A stretch of 64,000 nt of DNA from Entoloma clypeatum (Eukaryota > Basidiomycota > Agaricomycetes > Agaricales > Entolomataceae), in NCBI GenBank assembly GCA_963565915.1, contig OY751489.1, positions 3,286,001 through 3,350,000 of the forward strand, in the 5' to 3' direction. This document shows, in pieces, positions 53,247 through 63,853 of this stretch. A program made the position numbers and the translations under genes. The notes under the pieces are model-generated. The model was not told the DNA's origin. It made no database searches and saw nothing but the letters and a program-made list of their open reading frames with translations. The number at the start of each line of letters is the position of its first letter. The stretch's first letter is position 1.

Positions 53247-54338
53247 TCCGTGAAGATGAGTATATTGTCAAGGTAAACACAGACTACACCTTCAGTGATA
53301 AGGTCCTGAAAGATCTCGTTCATCATAGTCTGGAATGTGGATGGACTATTAGTGAGGCCGAAGAACATCACCAATGGTTCATAGAGTCCGTGATTGGTCC
53401 AAAAAGCGGCCTTCCACTCGTCTCCGGGTTTTATCTGCACATTGTTGTAGCCCCAGCGGATGTTGAGCTTGGTGAAGTATTGAGCGCATTGAAGTTTATT
53501 GATCAGTTCAGATATGAGCGGAAGCGGATACTTGTTTTTGATAGTTTTGGAATTGAGTGACCAGTAGTCTTGTACAAGACGAAGGGAGCCATCCTTCTTC
53601 TTGATGTAGAATACCGGAGATGCCATTGGAGACTTGGAAGGGCAGATCCAACCAGTTGCAAGGTTTTCCTCCAAAAACATGTCGGGTTCCTTCTGTTCGT
53701 TCAGAGCAAGAGGATATACCTTACAACCCACCGGAGAGGCATCCGGAACAAGTTAAATGGTGTGGTCCCAAGTCCGCTCTTCCGGTAAGGTGTTGAAAGA
53801 GGTCTTTGAGAATATGTCTTCAAAGTCAAACAAATGGTCTGATACAGAGTTGTGGAAAGATTTAGGTTTTGGTTACTGAGGAAGGCCTCCAATAGACATT
53901 GCGAGATATTGGATGAAGCGCGGATGAACTCCGCCTCCGCAGGTACTGTTCCGACAAAAAGGGAATCTCCCTCCTCAAACTCATCCTCTTCCTCATTGTC
54001 TTCCGCTAACTCCTCTGCTTCCTCTCCTTCTGTGACACCCTCCACCCATGGGCCATGTGGAGCCTCATCCTCTAGACCAGACGTCGGAGTGGAACCCATC
54101 CGACAGGCTCAGATGCGGTCTCGCATCCTGTTCCTCATTCTTCTGAGTGAACTTCGCTGTAAAGACTGTGTGGAAGTCCACCCAAGTCCGATAAGGCGGA
54201 GCACCGGTCCTCCGCTCCTGTCGGATAATGTGATCCACAAAGCATGATGCACGTCCACTCTTCATGAAATATAAGGCCCAATAAATTTTAGCATGGTTGT
54301 CTGCGAACTGTTCCGGAGCCAGCCCCATAAACAATTCA

Positions 54339-54833
54339 CAGGAAAATGTAACAGGTTATGCCACACTGTACATGGCAAAAAAGCAGGAACAGAACTATAA
54401 CATGTCAGCTGTCATGGTGAGTGGCTACGCTTATCATCAAGCCCATTTAAATATGTTGATAATTCATGGATATCAAAGGTTATTGCTGTTTTGTCTTGTG
54501 CACGCTGTCAATCATGAACAGGAGTTGTCAGCACCAATGGTTGTATCATATCTTATGGGATGAAGTGATACCTTCGTTTCACATCATTACACTCTGATTT
54601 ACTGGTCATCTTTTAAACGGTATTTGATCAAAAATTTCCCAGACATTCAAAGGTAAAACATACTTTTATCAAAAGATTCAACAGTTTTAACTTTTTTCAT
54701 AGACATGGGAATGAAAGTAATGAAGAGAGAATAAATGAAGGTTCAGTGGCAGTGGGAGATGTTGTCGTAAGTCTAGAACTGTCGAAGTGCATTAAATATA
54801 ATTTACAGAAATATAGGATGATGAGGAAGGCAC
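54339..54833 (+). pseudogene. Helitron 2 middle fragment
   Basis: Encodes ENVTGYATLYMAKKQEQNYN, then QRLLLFCLVHAVNHEQELSA and PMVVSYLMG, which I place between the Rep and helicase parts of Agaricomycete Helitrons. A TGA follows at 54561 and the frame continues degraded to the A3 target site. Confidence 0.65.
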
Positions 54834-55266
54834 TGTAAGGGCAACCACTTTCACTTTTTACTTTTCCTTTCCTTTCTTCCTTTCCTTTCTATTCCACCAT
54901 CTCCGACGTCCTCCGATCGTATCCGCTGTCTCCGACATCTTATCCGCCTCTCCGCATCCGACGACTCTGCCCCCATCCGCTACTCCGCACGTCGGATCGC
55001 AGGTACTATCATTCATCTTGTTTCCATTCATCCTTCATTGCTACTCCCGATCATTGCTCATCATTCATGCGTCTCGTTTTATCTCTTATTTCATATCTCA
55101 TTTTACTATTTATCTCGCTAGCTTGCAGGGGAATCCTTAGAACTTTCTCTTCAGATCTTTCTTGCAAGGTGTGTGTTGTATTACTTATCAGACTGCTCAA
55201 TCTAAACTTCAGATCTCCCTTGCAAGTATCTGAGTTTGAGTCTTGGATTGTAAGGTCACCCTTACA
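54834..55266 (+). repeat. Gypsy A3 5' LTR
   Basis: 433 bp, TGTAAGGGCAACC...GTCACCCTTACA. It has the paired 20 bp direct repeats and is followed by the AGAAAGTTCT site at 55269-55278. Confidence 0.95.
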
Positions 55267-55427
55267 GTAGAAAGTTCTCTTCTAATTGGACCGGGTCTGA
55301 TTGCATCGTTGTCACGATTCCGCGCTTCGGAGCAGCTTCGTCCGCGTCCGACTCCGATACATCTCACACCCCTTCCAGTTCTTCTAATTACCTCTCCGTA
55401 ACTGGTGATTCTGCTCCACATATAGTA

Positions 55428-56582
55428 ATGGATGACCCCAATCGCCTTGAACAGCTCGAGCACGAGTTCCAGGAACAACGTCAAACTCTCGCTGATATCT
55501 CAACTCAACTTGACCAACTCCTCCTTGCCTTCAACACAATTCCTGCCCCAGCTCCGCCACCTATCCCAGCTGCTCCCGCACCCGCTATTATACCCGCTCC
55601 GCTCGCTCCGGCCAATCCGGGCGTGCGTCGAGCAAAACCTGCCAATCCGTCGGACTTCGATGGATCACGCGCAAATGGCTGGACCTTTCTAAACTCCTGT
55701 GAATTGTTTATGGGGCTGGCTCCGGAACAGTTCGCAGACGACCACGCTAAAATTTATTGGGCTTTATCTTTCATGAAGAGTGGGCGTGCAGCATGCTTTG
55801 CGGATCGCATTATCCAACAGGAGCGGAGGACCGGTGCTCCGCCTTATCGGACTTGGGTGGACTTCCGTGCAGTCTTTACAGCGGAGTTCACTCCGAAGAA
55901 TGAGGAACAGGATGCGAGACTGATCCTCGAAGGAGAATCCTATTATCAAGGTCAACGGGATGTCGAGACCTATATTGACGAGTTTAAAGACTACATTGAC
56001 AAAGCGGGCTATCAGGAGGATACCAACATCGTACTCAAATTCCGCCATGGTCTCCGTTCCGACATTCAGAACGAGATTGCCACCCTGACCCACGGACGAC
56101 CTGCGGATAACAACCCCGATGAGTGGTACTCTGCAGCACAAGTCAATGACGACAATAGGATTGCCAACAAAGCCTTCAAAGCCACTGCTCCGACCCGCAC
56201 CTCCGCCTTCTGCAACATTGTCGGACCAAGAGTACCTGGCACCTCAGTAGTCCCTCGCCCCTACATTCCATTCACTCCGCGTACAGCTCCGCTCGCATCC
56301 GCATCCGCTCTGCTGACAAGGGACCCCAATGCAATGGACACTGATACTTCACGCGTCAAAGGCAAGAATGCCAATGCATGCTTCAGATGTAACAAAACGG
56401 GTCACTTTAGTCGTGAATGCCCCCTTCGCTTCGATGTTCGCTTCATGACAACGGAGGAGCAGGACGAGTTTGTTATGGAACAACTCGTGGTCAAGGATGC
56501 AGCGGAAGGCAACTCCGTTCTGCCCACGGAGTCTGCGGAGTCGGAGGAAGGACAGGAGGATTTTCCTCCCCACAGCGAGTGA
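55428..56582 (+). CDS. Gypsy A3 Gag
   Basis: 384 residues, same plan as A1 Gag: coiled coil, Pro/Ala linker with one altered run (APAIIPAPL), Gag core and CCHC knuckle CFRCNKTGHFSREC. Fully open, so it could still make particles in trans even though its Pol is dead. The Pol frame overlaps its 3' end in -1. Confidence 0.92.
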   Translation: MDDPNRLEQLEHEFQEQRQTLADISTQLDQLLLAFNTIPAPAPPPIPAAPAPAIIPAPLAPANPGVRRAKPANPSDFDGSRANGWTFLNSCELFMGLAPEQFADDHAKIYWALSFMKSGRAACFADRIIQQERRTGAPPYRTWVDFRAVFTAEFTPKNEEQDARLILEGESYYQGQRDVETYIDEFKDYIDKAGYQEDTNIVLKFRHGLRSDIQNEIATLTHGRPADNNPDEWYSAAQVNDDNRIANKAFKATAPTRTSAFCNIVGPRVPGTSVVPRPYIPFTPRTAPLASASALLTRDPNAMDTDTSRVKGKNANACFRCNKTGHFSRECPLRFDVRFMTTEEQDEFVMEQLVVKDAAEGNSVLPTESAESEEGQEDFPPHSE

Positions 56583-59500
56583 ACAGTGCGCCCTCGTTGT
56601 CTGCTAAAAATCGTTATGCTGCCTTATTTATGGAACAATATGATCCTATACCCTCCATCTCTAAGCCTGCAAACGATCCCATAGTCGCACCCAACTCCGC
56701 AAATCCCATCCGCCTTCGTCTCTCTAAATGGGAGCGTCGGCTTCCAAAACAATATGTCCTCACCTCCGCTCACTCCGACAATTCTATTGAACTAGACATA
56801 GTTCTTGAAACTACCAACACCAAAGACACACTATCACAAAAGGCCTTACTCGACAGCGGGGCAACAGGGTCGTTTATTGAACGCACTCTGGTCGAGAAAC
56901 ATTGACTCTCTACTCGAAAACTACAACGCGCAATTCCGGTATACAACATCGACGGAACTCCAAACGAGGCCGGAGCAATAATGGAGGTGTTGGATGTAGT
57001 GCTCCGCTATCGGGATCACTCAGAACGGACCCAGCTTGCAGTCACAAGTTTGGGAAAACAAGAAATCGTGTTAGGCTTCACTTGGCTCAAAGAACACAAC
57101 CCCGAGGTAGATTGGACGTCAGGGGAAGTGAAGATGAGCCGGTGTCCTGCACGATGCCGGACATGCCACCAAGAGGCAGCCCAAGAGCGGAAGGAGCGGA
57201 AGTTTGAACAAGTCCGCATCCGAGCCTGTCGGGTGGGTTCCACTCCGACGTCCGGTCTACAGGAGGAGGCTCCATGCGGCCAATGGGTGGAGGATGTCAC
57301 AGAAGGAGAAGAAGCGGAGGAGTTAGCCGAAGACGATGAGGAAGAGGATGAGTTTGAGGAGGGAGACCACCTTTTTGTCAGAACAGTACCCACGGAGGCG
57401 GAGTTCATCTGCGCTTCATCCAATATCTCGCAACGTCTATTGGAGGCCTTCCTCAGTAACCAAAAACCTAAATCTTTCCACGACTCTGTACCAGACCACT
57501 TGTTTGACTTCGAAGATGTATTCTCAAAGACCTCTTTCGACACCTTACCGGAAGAGCGGACGTGGGACCACGCCATTGAACTTGTTCCGGACGCCTCTCC
57601 GGCGGGTTGTAAGGTATATCCGCTCGCCCCGAACGAACAGAAAGAACTCGACGCGTTTTTGGAGGAAAACCTTGCAACTGGTCGGATCCGCCCTTCCAAG
57701 TCTCCGATGGCATCTCCGGTGTTCTATATCAAGAAAAAGGATGGCTCCCTTCGTCTTGTACAAGACTACCGGTCACTCAATTCCAAAACTATCAAAAACA
57801 AGTATCCGCTTCCGCTCATATCCGAACTGATCAATAAACTTCAATGCGCTCAATACTTCACCAAGCTCGACATCCGCTGGGGCTACAACAATGTGCGGAT
57901 AAAACCTGGAGACAAGTGGAAGGCCGCTTTTTGGACCAATCGCGGACTCTATGAACCATTGGTGATGTTCTTCGGCCTCACTAATAGTCCATCCACATTC
58001 CAGACTATGATGAACGAGATCTTTCAGGACCTTATCACTGAAGGTGTAGTCTGTGTTTACCTCGACAATATACTCATCTTCACGGAGACTCTTGCGGAGC
58101 ATCGGAGAGTCACACGGATCGTACTGGAACGACTTCGCGAACACAAACTCTATCTAAAACCAGAGAAATGCGAGTTCGAACAAACGCGCATTGAATACCT
58201 AGGCCTTATTATTGAACAAGGACACATAGAGATGGATCCGGTGAAGGTAGTGGGGGTTGCGGAGTGGCCTGCTCTGACAAACGTCCTAGAAGTACAGTCC
58301 TTTCTGGGATTCACTAACTTCTATCGCCGTTTTATTGAAGGGTTTTCGGACATCGCGCGCCCTCTTTTCGAGCTCACGAAGAAAGGGCACCTCTGGTCTT
58401 GGAGGGAGGGAGAAGTGTCCGCATTTGCGGAGTTGAAGCGGAGGATTACATCCGCTCCGATCCTGGTCTTAGCTGATCATGGAAAGGAGTGGCGGATAGA
58501 AGCGGATAGCTCGGACTTTGCAACTGGAGCAGTACTGTCCCAACCAACAGAGGACGGTAAGTGGCACCCTGTCGCATTCTATTCCAAAAGCCTAAGTCCG
58601 GTGGAACGCAACTACGAGAACTACGACAAGGAGATGTTGGCGGTGGTCCGCGCATTGGAGGAGTGGAGGCACTTCCTTGAAGGAGCGGAGAAGACAGTGG
58701 AGATTTGGACGGACCACAAAAGTCTTGAGTATTCCATGACAGCTCAAAAACTAAATCGACAACAGGCTAGATGGTCCTTATACCTCGCTCGTTTCGATTT
58801 CAAAATGCACCATTGACCTGGCAAGTCAATGGGCAAGTCCGACGCTTTGTCCCGATGAGCGGACCACGGAGACGGATCGCGGGACAATGAAAACATCATC
58901 CTTCTTCAACCAGAATTATTTACAATGCGAACAATGCGTAGGGTAACTGTTCAAGGGGAAGAACGCGACGTCCTCCACCAGGTCCGACAGGGAATCCGAG
59001 AGGGGTTACTAGAGGATAGCATGGCAGAGGTTGTCAAATCCCTTCTGACCATAGGAGCGGGATCCGTCCGCAGTGCGGAGTGGAGGCAAGCGGAAGGTTT
59101 GCTCTACCTCAGGGATCATATCTATGTTCCTAACAATCCCCAATTGCGTCATTGGATCCTCACACAACACCATGACACTCCGGTGGCCGGACATCCTGGA
59201 CAGTGGAAAACCTTGGAACTGGTGTCGCGCAATTACTGGTGGCCACACATGTCTCGTTTAATAGGTCAATATTGCAAGACATGCGACCCTTGCCTCCGCA
59301 CCAAGGTCCGACGCACTCCGCCCTCCGGAGAGCTCAATCCGCTACCGGTCCCCACGGAGCGATGGCAAGTAACCAGTGTTGACTTCATTACTGAACTACC
59401 AGAAGCCCATGGCTACGACGCTATCATGGTCGTAGTGGACTCAGTAGGGAAGCGGGAACACTTCATCCCGATGCACTCCGACATCTCCGCACTCGGGACT

Positions 59501-60484
59501 GCACGCTCCTATGTTCAAAATGTCTGGAAACTCCACGGACTACTGGAGGCCATTGTCTCCGACCGAGGACCACAGTTTGTCGCCAAGTTCACGCGCGAAC
59601 TATACAGGCTGCTTAACATTAAGGTTGCTGCCTCGACAGCCTACCATCTGCAGTCGGATGGACAGACGGAGCGGGTCAATCAAGGATTGGAACAATACCT
59701 TCGCCTATTCGTCAATGAACGTCAAGACGATTGGGATGAATGGCTTCCGATGGCGGAATTTGCATACAACAACCATGTTCATGCATCGACATGTCAAACT
59801 CCATTCTACATTGACACCGGCCGCCATCCGCGCATGGGATTCGAACCTCACGAGAAGCGGACGGAGATCGAGGCGGTAGCGGATTTCAGCCAGCGGATGA
59901 AGTCCGCTCTAGAGGAGGCTCGTGCAGCACTGACAAAGGCAAAAGATGACATGGCGCGATACTACAACCAGCATCGGAGCACCACTCCGACATTCCGCCT
60001 GGGGGACAAGGTCTTTTTAGACTCATCAGACCTCAAAACCACCCGACCCACAAAAAAGCTTGCACATCGATACATAGGCCCTTTCCCAGTGGTCCGACCT
60101 GTCGGAACACATGCCTATGAACTTTGCCTTCCCCCTTCCATGTCCCGCGTTCACCCAGTATTCCATGTCGTCAAACTTTCACTAGTTCCCGACGACCCTT
60201 TCCGACACCAAGTCCGCTCTCCTCCACCTCCGACGGTAGTCGGAGAAGAATTAGAGTACGATGTTGAAAACCTCTTGGACAGCCGACTGCATTGAGGCAA
60301 GCTTCAATTCTTGGTCAAATGGAAGGGATATGGCTACGAAGAGAATTCCTGGGAAGCAGAAGACAATGTCCACGCTCCGCGCCTAGTCCGCGACTTCTAC
60401 CAACGTCATCCTGGAGCTCCGCGGCGGATCGCCGCCGCGATATTTGACTCATTTCGCCTGACACGTCGAGATGCTGTGCCTTGA
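56417..60484 (+). pseudogene. Gypsy A3 Pol with four CpG-derived TGA stops
   Basis: Same domain order as A1. TGA codons at 56903, 58814, 58856 and 60293 each replace a CGA (Arg) that is intact in A1. RT motif A keeps Asp (TKLDIRWGY), but the second box reads YLDN (AAT at 58067-58069). The protease DSGAT, integrase D, D, E and chromodomain are otherwise recognisable. The final stop is at 60482-60484, followed by the GAAGGGGGGGGTGA tract. Confidence 0.92.
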
Positions 60485-60496
60485 AGGGGGGGGTGA

Positions 60497-60929
60497 TGTA
60501 AGGGCAACCACTTTCACTTTTCACTTTTCCTTTACTTTCTTCCTTTCCTTTCTATTCCACCAAGTCCGACGTCCTCCGATCGTATCCGCTGTCTCCGACA
60601 TCTTATCCGCCTCTCTGCATCTGATGACTCCATGCCCATCTGCTACTCCGCACGTCAGATCACAGGTACTATCATTCATCTTGTTTCCATTCATCCCCCA
60701 TCCCTACTCCTGATCATTGCTCATCATTCATGCGTCTTGTTTTATCTCCTATTTCATATCTCATTTTACTATTTATCTAACTAGCTTGCAGGGGAATCCT
60801 TAGAACTTTCTCTTCGGATCTCCCTTGCAAGGTGTGTGTTGTATTACTTATCAGACTGCTCAATCTAAACTTCGGATCTCCCTTGCAAGTATCTGAGTTT
60901 GAGTCTTGGATCGTAAGGTCGCCCTTACA
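60497..60929 (+). repeat. Gypsy A3 3' LTR
   Basis: 433 bp with several transitions relative to the 5' LTR (for example TCTGATGACTC versus TCCGACGACTC, GTCAGATCACAG versus GTCGGATCGCAG). Confidence 0.95.
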
Positions 60930-61018
60930 GGCACCAACAATGACAATGTCATTTTAGACATGGCAAGTCAAGGGGGATTGTTTCCAAAAGGTCAAATAAC
61001 AGATTATGTGGCTCGAGG
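60930..61018 (+). pseudogene. Helitron 2 short fragment
   Basis: Encodes NVILDMASQGGLFPKGQITD and YVARG up to the solo LTR. Across that LTR the protein continues directly as DALEDYNIVEYF. Confidence 0.65.
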
Positions 61019-61567
61019 TGTTACATTCCGATCAATTCCGATGATTTCCGACCAATTTTGACACCTCCGACACCTCCGACACCTCCGACACCTCTGACAC
61101 CTCTGACACCTCCGACACCTCCGACACCTCCGACACCTCCGACATTTTGACTAATACTTATTATGCATACTTACTGTTATGAATCTTGTTACTACGTACA
61201 TTACTTACATCCGACCATTTTACTTATGTTAAGCATCTCTGACAGCCACTCGTTATCCAACTCCGACGAAGCCACACGTCCTCCAACATAGTATTTAAAC
61301 TTATGTAGAATTGTGTATTAGCTTCAGTTTGAATATCAACTTAGATTCAACATCATATCTCCCGTCCTCTTTCTGACTCTTAACTTGAGTCCGACCTCCG
61401 ACCCTCCGATCCTCCGATCCTCCGAAATAAGGACACCGACGTATTAGCGAGGGCGCAACACACAAGTTGAAGCCAAGTCCTTGCCCCTACATTGCGCACG
61501 CTCCGACCTGACAACCCTCCGACACATCCGACATAGCTCCAATGTTTTTGTCGATCAGTTCTTAACA
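61019..61567 (+). repeat. Solo LTR (549 bp) of a gypsy B-related family
   Basis: TGTTACATTCC...TTCTTAACA, flanked by the exact 5 bp duplication CGAGG (61014-61018, 61568-61572). Its 3' part is related to the gypsy B LTR. No internal region is present, so it arose by LTR-LTR recombination. Confidence 0.9.
61060..61146 (+). repeat. 9 bp tandem repeat GACACCTCC
   Basis: About nine units of GACACCTCC (some with CTCTGAC) within the solo LTR. Confidence 0.9.
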
Positions 61568-63227
61568 CGAGGAGACGCCCTGGAGGATTACAACATTGTG
61601 GAATATTTCAGCAGTACCTATGAAACACCCAAGACAGCTGTTGACAGACAGTTAGAGTTGACAGACCCAAATGAAAGTACGACGAAATGTGGCCGTCCTC
61701 AACACAACCGAATTCCTTATCATGCAGAACATCCTAAGGCAGCAACATCCATGAGGGTGGTGCGACAAAAAGGGCACCATAACTTGCCTAACTTTGTGGG
61801 AGCAGCCTTCCCTCATCGCGATGATCCAGAAACAATCAATCTGTATTGCGGTTCCATGCTTATGTTGTTAAAACCATGGCAAAACATCCAACATAATCTT
61901 AAAAAATCTGAGGAGTCATGGCAACAGGCTTTTCAGGAGATGGAAGAAAACACTGAGAAAGAAAAACAAAATATAGTTGCAGGCATTGACTATTTCCATG
62001 AAACTTGATCAGCCACAGAAAAAAACACAAACGATAGAGAAAGAGAAACAACTTACGATGATGCAATGGACAATGAAGACGATCATGTGGAGGAGACAGC
62101 AGTGCTCGGTACTATGCAAGATATATTGCTCGAGGCCATTATAAAGGCACAAACATCACGGGAAGAAGATTTTCATGCAAAAATGGCAATTGAGCTTGCG
62201 AAGCACTCTTCCATTTTTAGCAATAGTACCAGTGAATATGAGAATTGGTACACTTGACAAACAGACATTGGCCATACCCAGGGAACACAGGAACACGTCC
62301 AGCAACTGGCAAAATGGCAAAATCAATTACAAAATATGATAGCTGAAATAAATATACCAAAAGCAGATGCATTGAATCATAGTATGGACAAAGCAACACA
62401 GAACATCATACATCTTACACATGAAGTAGTGGGTGAAGGGAGTGAGGTCATTTATCTATCATCTACAACATCAGCGACTGCATGCATTGAAAGTGGTGGG
62501 GATCCCTCTATTCTTAATGCCGAACAAAGACACACATACAAGATCATTATCTGACATCTTGATCAACAAATCACAGGTGACAAAATTGAGCCACTAAAAA
62601 TGATCATCTATGGCAAAGGCGGCACAGAAAAATCCAAAATAATACAGTTGGTCACATTGGCTTTTGAACGAGGCTGTGACCATCGTCTTCTGAAATCTGC
62701 CTATACTGGAGTAGCAGCATCATTGATTAATGGTAAAACAACACATACCATTGGTTCAATGTCATTGACAAGCAAACACAATGCTACCGAACATCAAGTC
62801 AGCAGCGAGTCAAAAAGCAAACTTGAAAAAATGTGGTCCCAAATATGGTTTCTGATCATCAATGAGATGTCAATGTTATCAAAGGATTTCTTTGCTTCGT
62901 TGTCATGAAACGCAGCCATAGGAAAGAATGACGAATCAAATAAAGCTTTCAGAAGAATCCATGTAATTTTGTTGGGAGATTTTTTTCAATTTCCACCAGT
63001 GGCACAATCAATCCGAGATGCACTCTTTTATCCCATCACACAGGAGACAGATACAGTCCAGCCAATGGTCGGCCAAGCCATATATGAAGAATTTGATACT
63101 GTCATTGTGTTAAAAGAACAATTACGGATCAAAGATGAGACTTGGCATACCTTTCTCCGACACATGTGCTATGGGACTGTTGATTCGAAAGACATTGAAC
63201 TCGACTTCAACACCTGTGAACTTCAAT
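61568..63227 (+). pseudogene. Helitron 2 helicase, N-terminal half, mutated motifs
   Basis: After NIVEYFSSTYE and NFVGAAFPHRDDPETINLYCG the protein reaches the Pif1-type helicase. Walker A reads YGKGGTEKSKII (62612-62645), where the family has GTGKS, so a Gly is now Glu. TGVAASLINGKTTHTI follows. Walker B reads FLIINEMSML instead of DE. LLGDFFQFPPVA is intact. Stops at ~62006, 62255, 62552 and 62906 break it into pieces. It ends at 63227 where an LTR starts. With the Rep part gone and both ATPase motifs altered, it cannot act as a helicase. Confidence 0.8.
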
Positions 63228-63812
63228 GAACCACCCTGGAATGAATATGTTCTTGTTGTTACGGCGATAGCCCACAATTGGTACAAGGTCCTAGTCATGT
63301 GGGTTCGTACTGTTTCCACACACAAGTCCCTCAGTAGGACAACTTGGTCAAGATCAGTGAGTTTCTCAGAAGGACGACTCGGTTTGGGGTCTGGCAGAGC
63401 TAAGTCCTTGCAAGACACTAAGTTGGAGAGTGTTTGAAGAATAGACAAGTAAGTGTTGTATGCCTAGGTCAAGCTAAGGACCTCTACTCTAAGGTTACAG
63501 GTCTTATATACATTATCCTATGGCTAGAAATAAGTAGGTGCTGTGCAGGAGCTAAATAGGCCATTGGTTAGTTAGATGTTTCAAGGGGGCTGTGGCATAG
63601 GAGTCAGAGATAAGGCCTCAAGGCCGTGAGTCAGAGATAACAAGTGATAATGTATCTAAAAGGGGAATCATCCGAGTCGATGTGAGTCATAGCGCTGATA
63701 GGGGGGACACATGTCCCAGGGTCATCGGAGTTAAGTGAAATGGGGTTTGATAAGGATCGAGGGTTGAGGGGTCGTGTGAAGGCGCATAGGAAGAGGGTGA
63801 AAAAGTGTAACA
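63228..63812 (-). repeat. LTR of an element extending past the right edge
   Basis: Bounded by TG at 63228 and CA at 63812. On the minus strand it starts TGTTACACTTTTTC and is preceded by GACGGGGGGTAA, a polypurine tract. It breaks the Helitron helicase frame at 63227. The rest of the element lies outside the window, so TSD and partner LTR cannot be checked. Confidence 0.65.
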
Positions 63813-63853
63813 TTACCCCCCGTCTATGCTTGAAGTCACCAGCTTCAATGTTC

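Larger units (their letters stand above)
48305..54099 (-). pseudogene. Gypsy A2 Pol remnants
   Basis: Read on the minus strand: a piece after the protease (54099-53740), RT (53731-53250) with KLNIRWGYN and VYLDNILIF, so both catalytic boxes carry Asp to Asn, the rest of RT and RNase H (52870-52550, 50322-50040), and integrase to chromodomain (49996-48330). The integrase keeps CKTCDPC, VDFITELP, SDRGPQF and QTERVNQ. A stop separates the integrase from the chromodomain (DSRLH then TGA, ~48506). Nonfunctional. Confidence 0.9.
47930..54338 (-). mobile_element. Gypsy A2, defective copy (minus strand)
   Basis: 3' LTR 47930-48304 (375 bp) then Pol reading leftward; sequence homologous to A1 ends inside Gag (CELFMGLAPEQF) at 54338, without a 5' LTR. 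Gag's C-terminus and the protease are deleted (join near 54105). A LINE-like element (50338-52532) and a MITE (52876-53246) are inserted, and ~60 bp is lost near 52680. Helitron sequence lies on both sides, but a stretch of the Helitron is missing, so a deletion removed the A2 front and adjoining Helitron. Confidence 0.9.
54834..60929 (+). mobile_element. Chromodomain gypsy A3, full-length but with stops
   Basis: 6096 bp with two 433 bp LTRs (54834-55266, 60497-60929) and the exact 5 bp duplication GGCAC (54829-54833, 60930-60934). Gag is open; Pol carries four TGA codons and a mutated YLDD box. About 95% identical by eye to A1. Confidence 0.95.

Noticed and set aside
54300..54345. A 5' LTR end for gypsy A2
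   Set aside because: Sequence passes straight from Gag codons into Helitron codons; no LTR or TSD is present, so this is a deletion joint.
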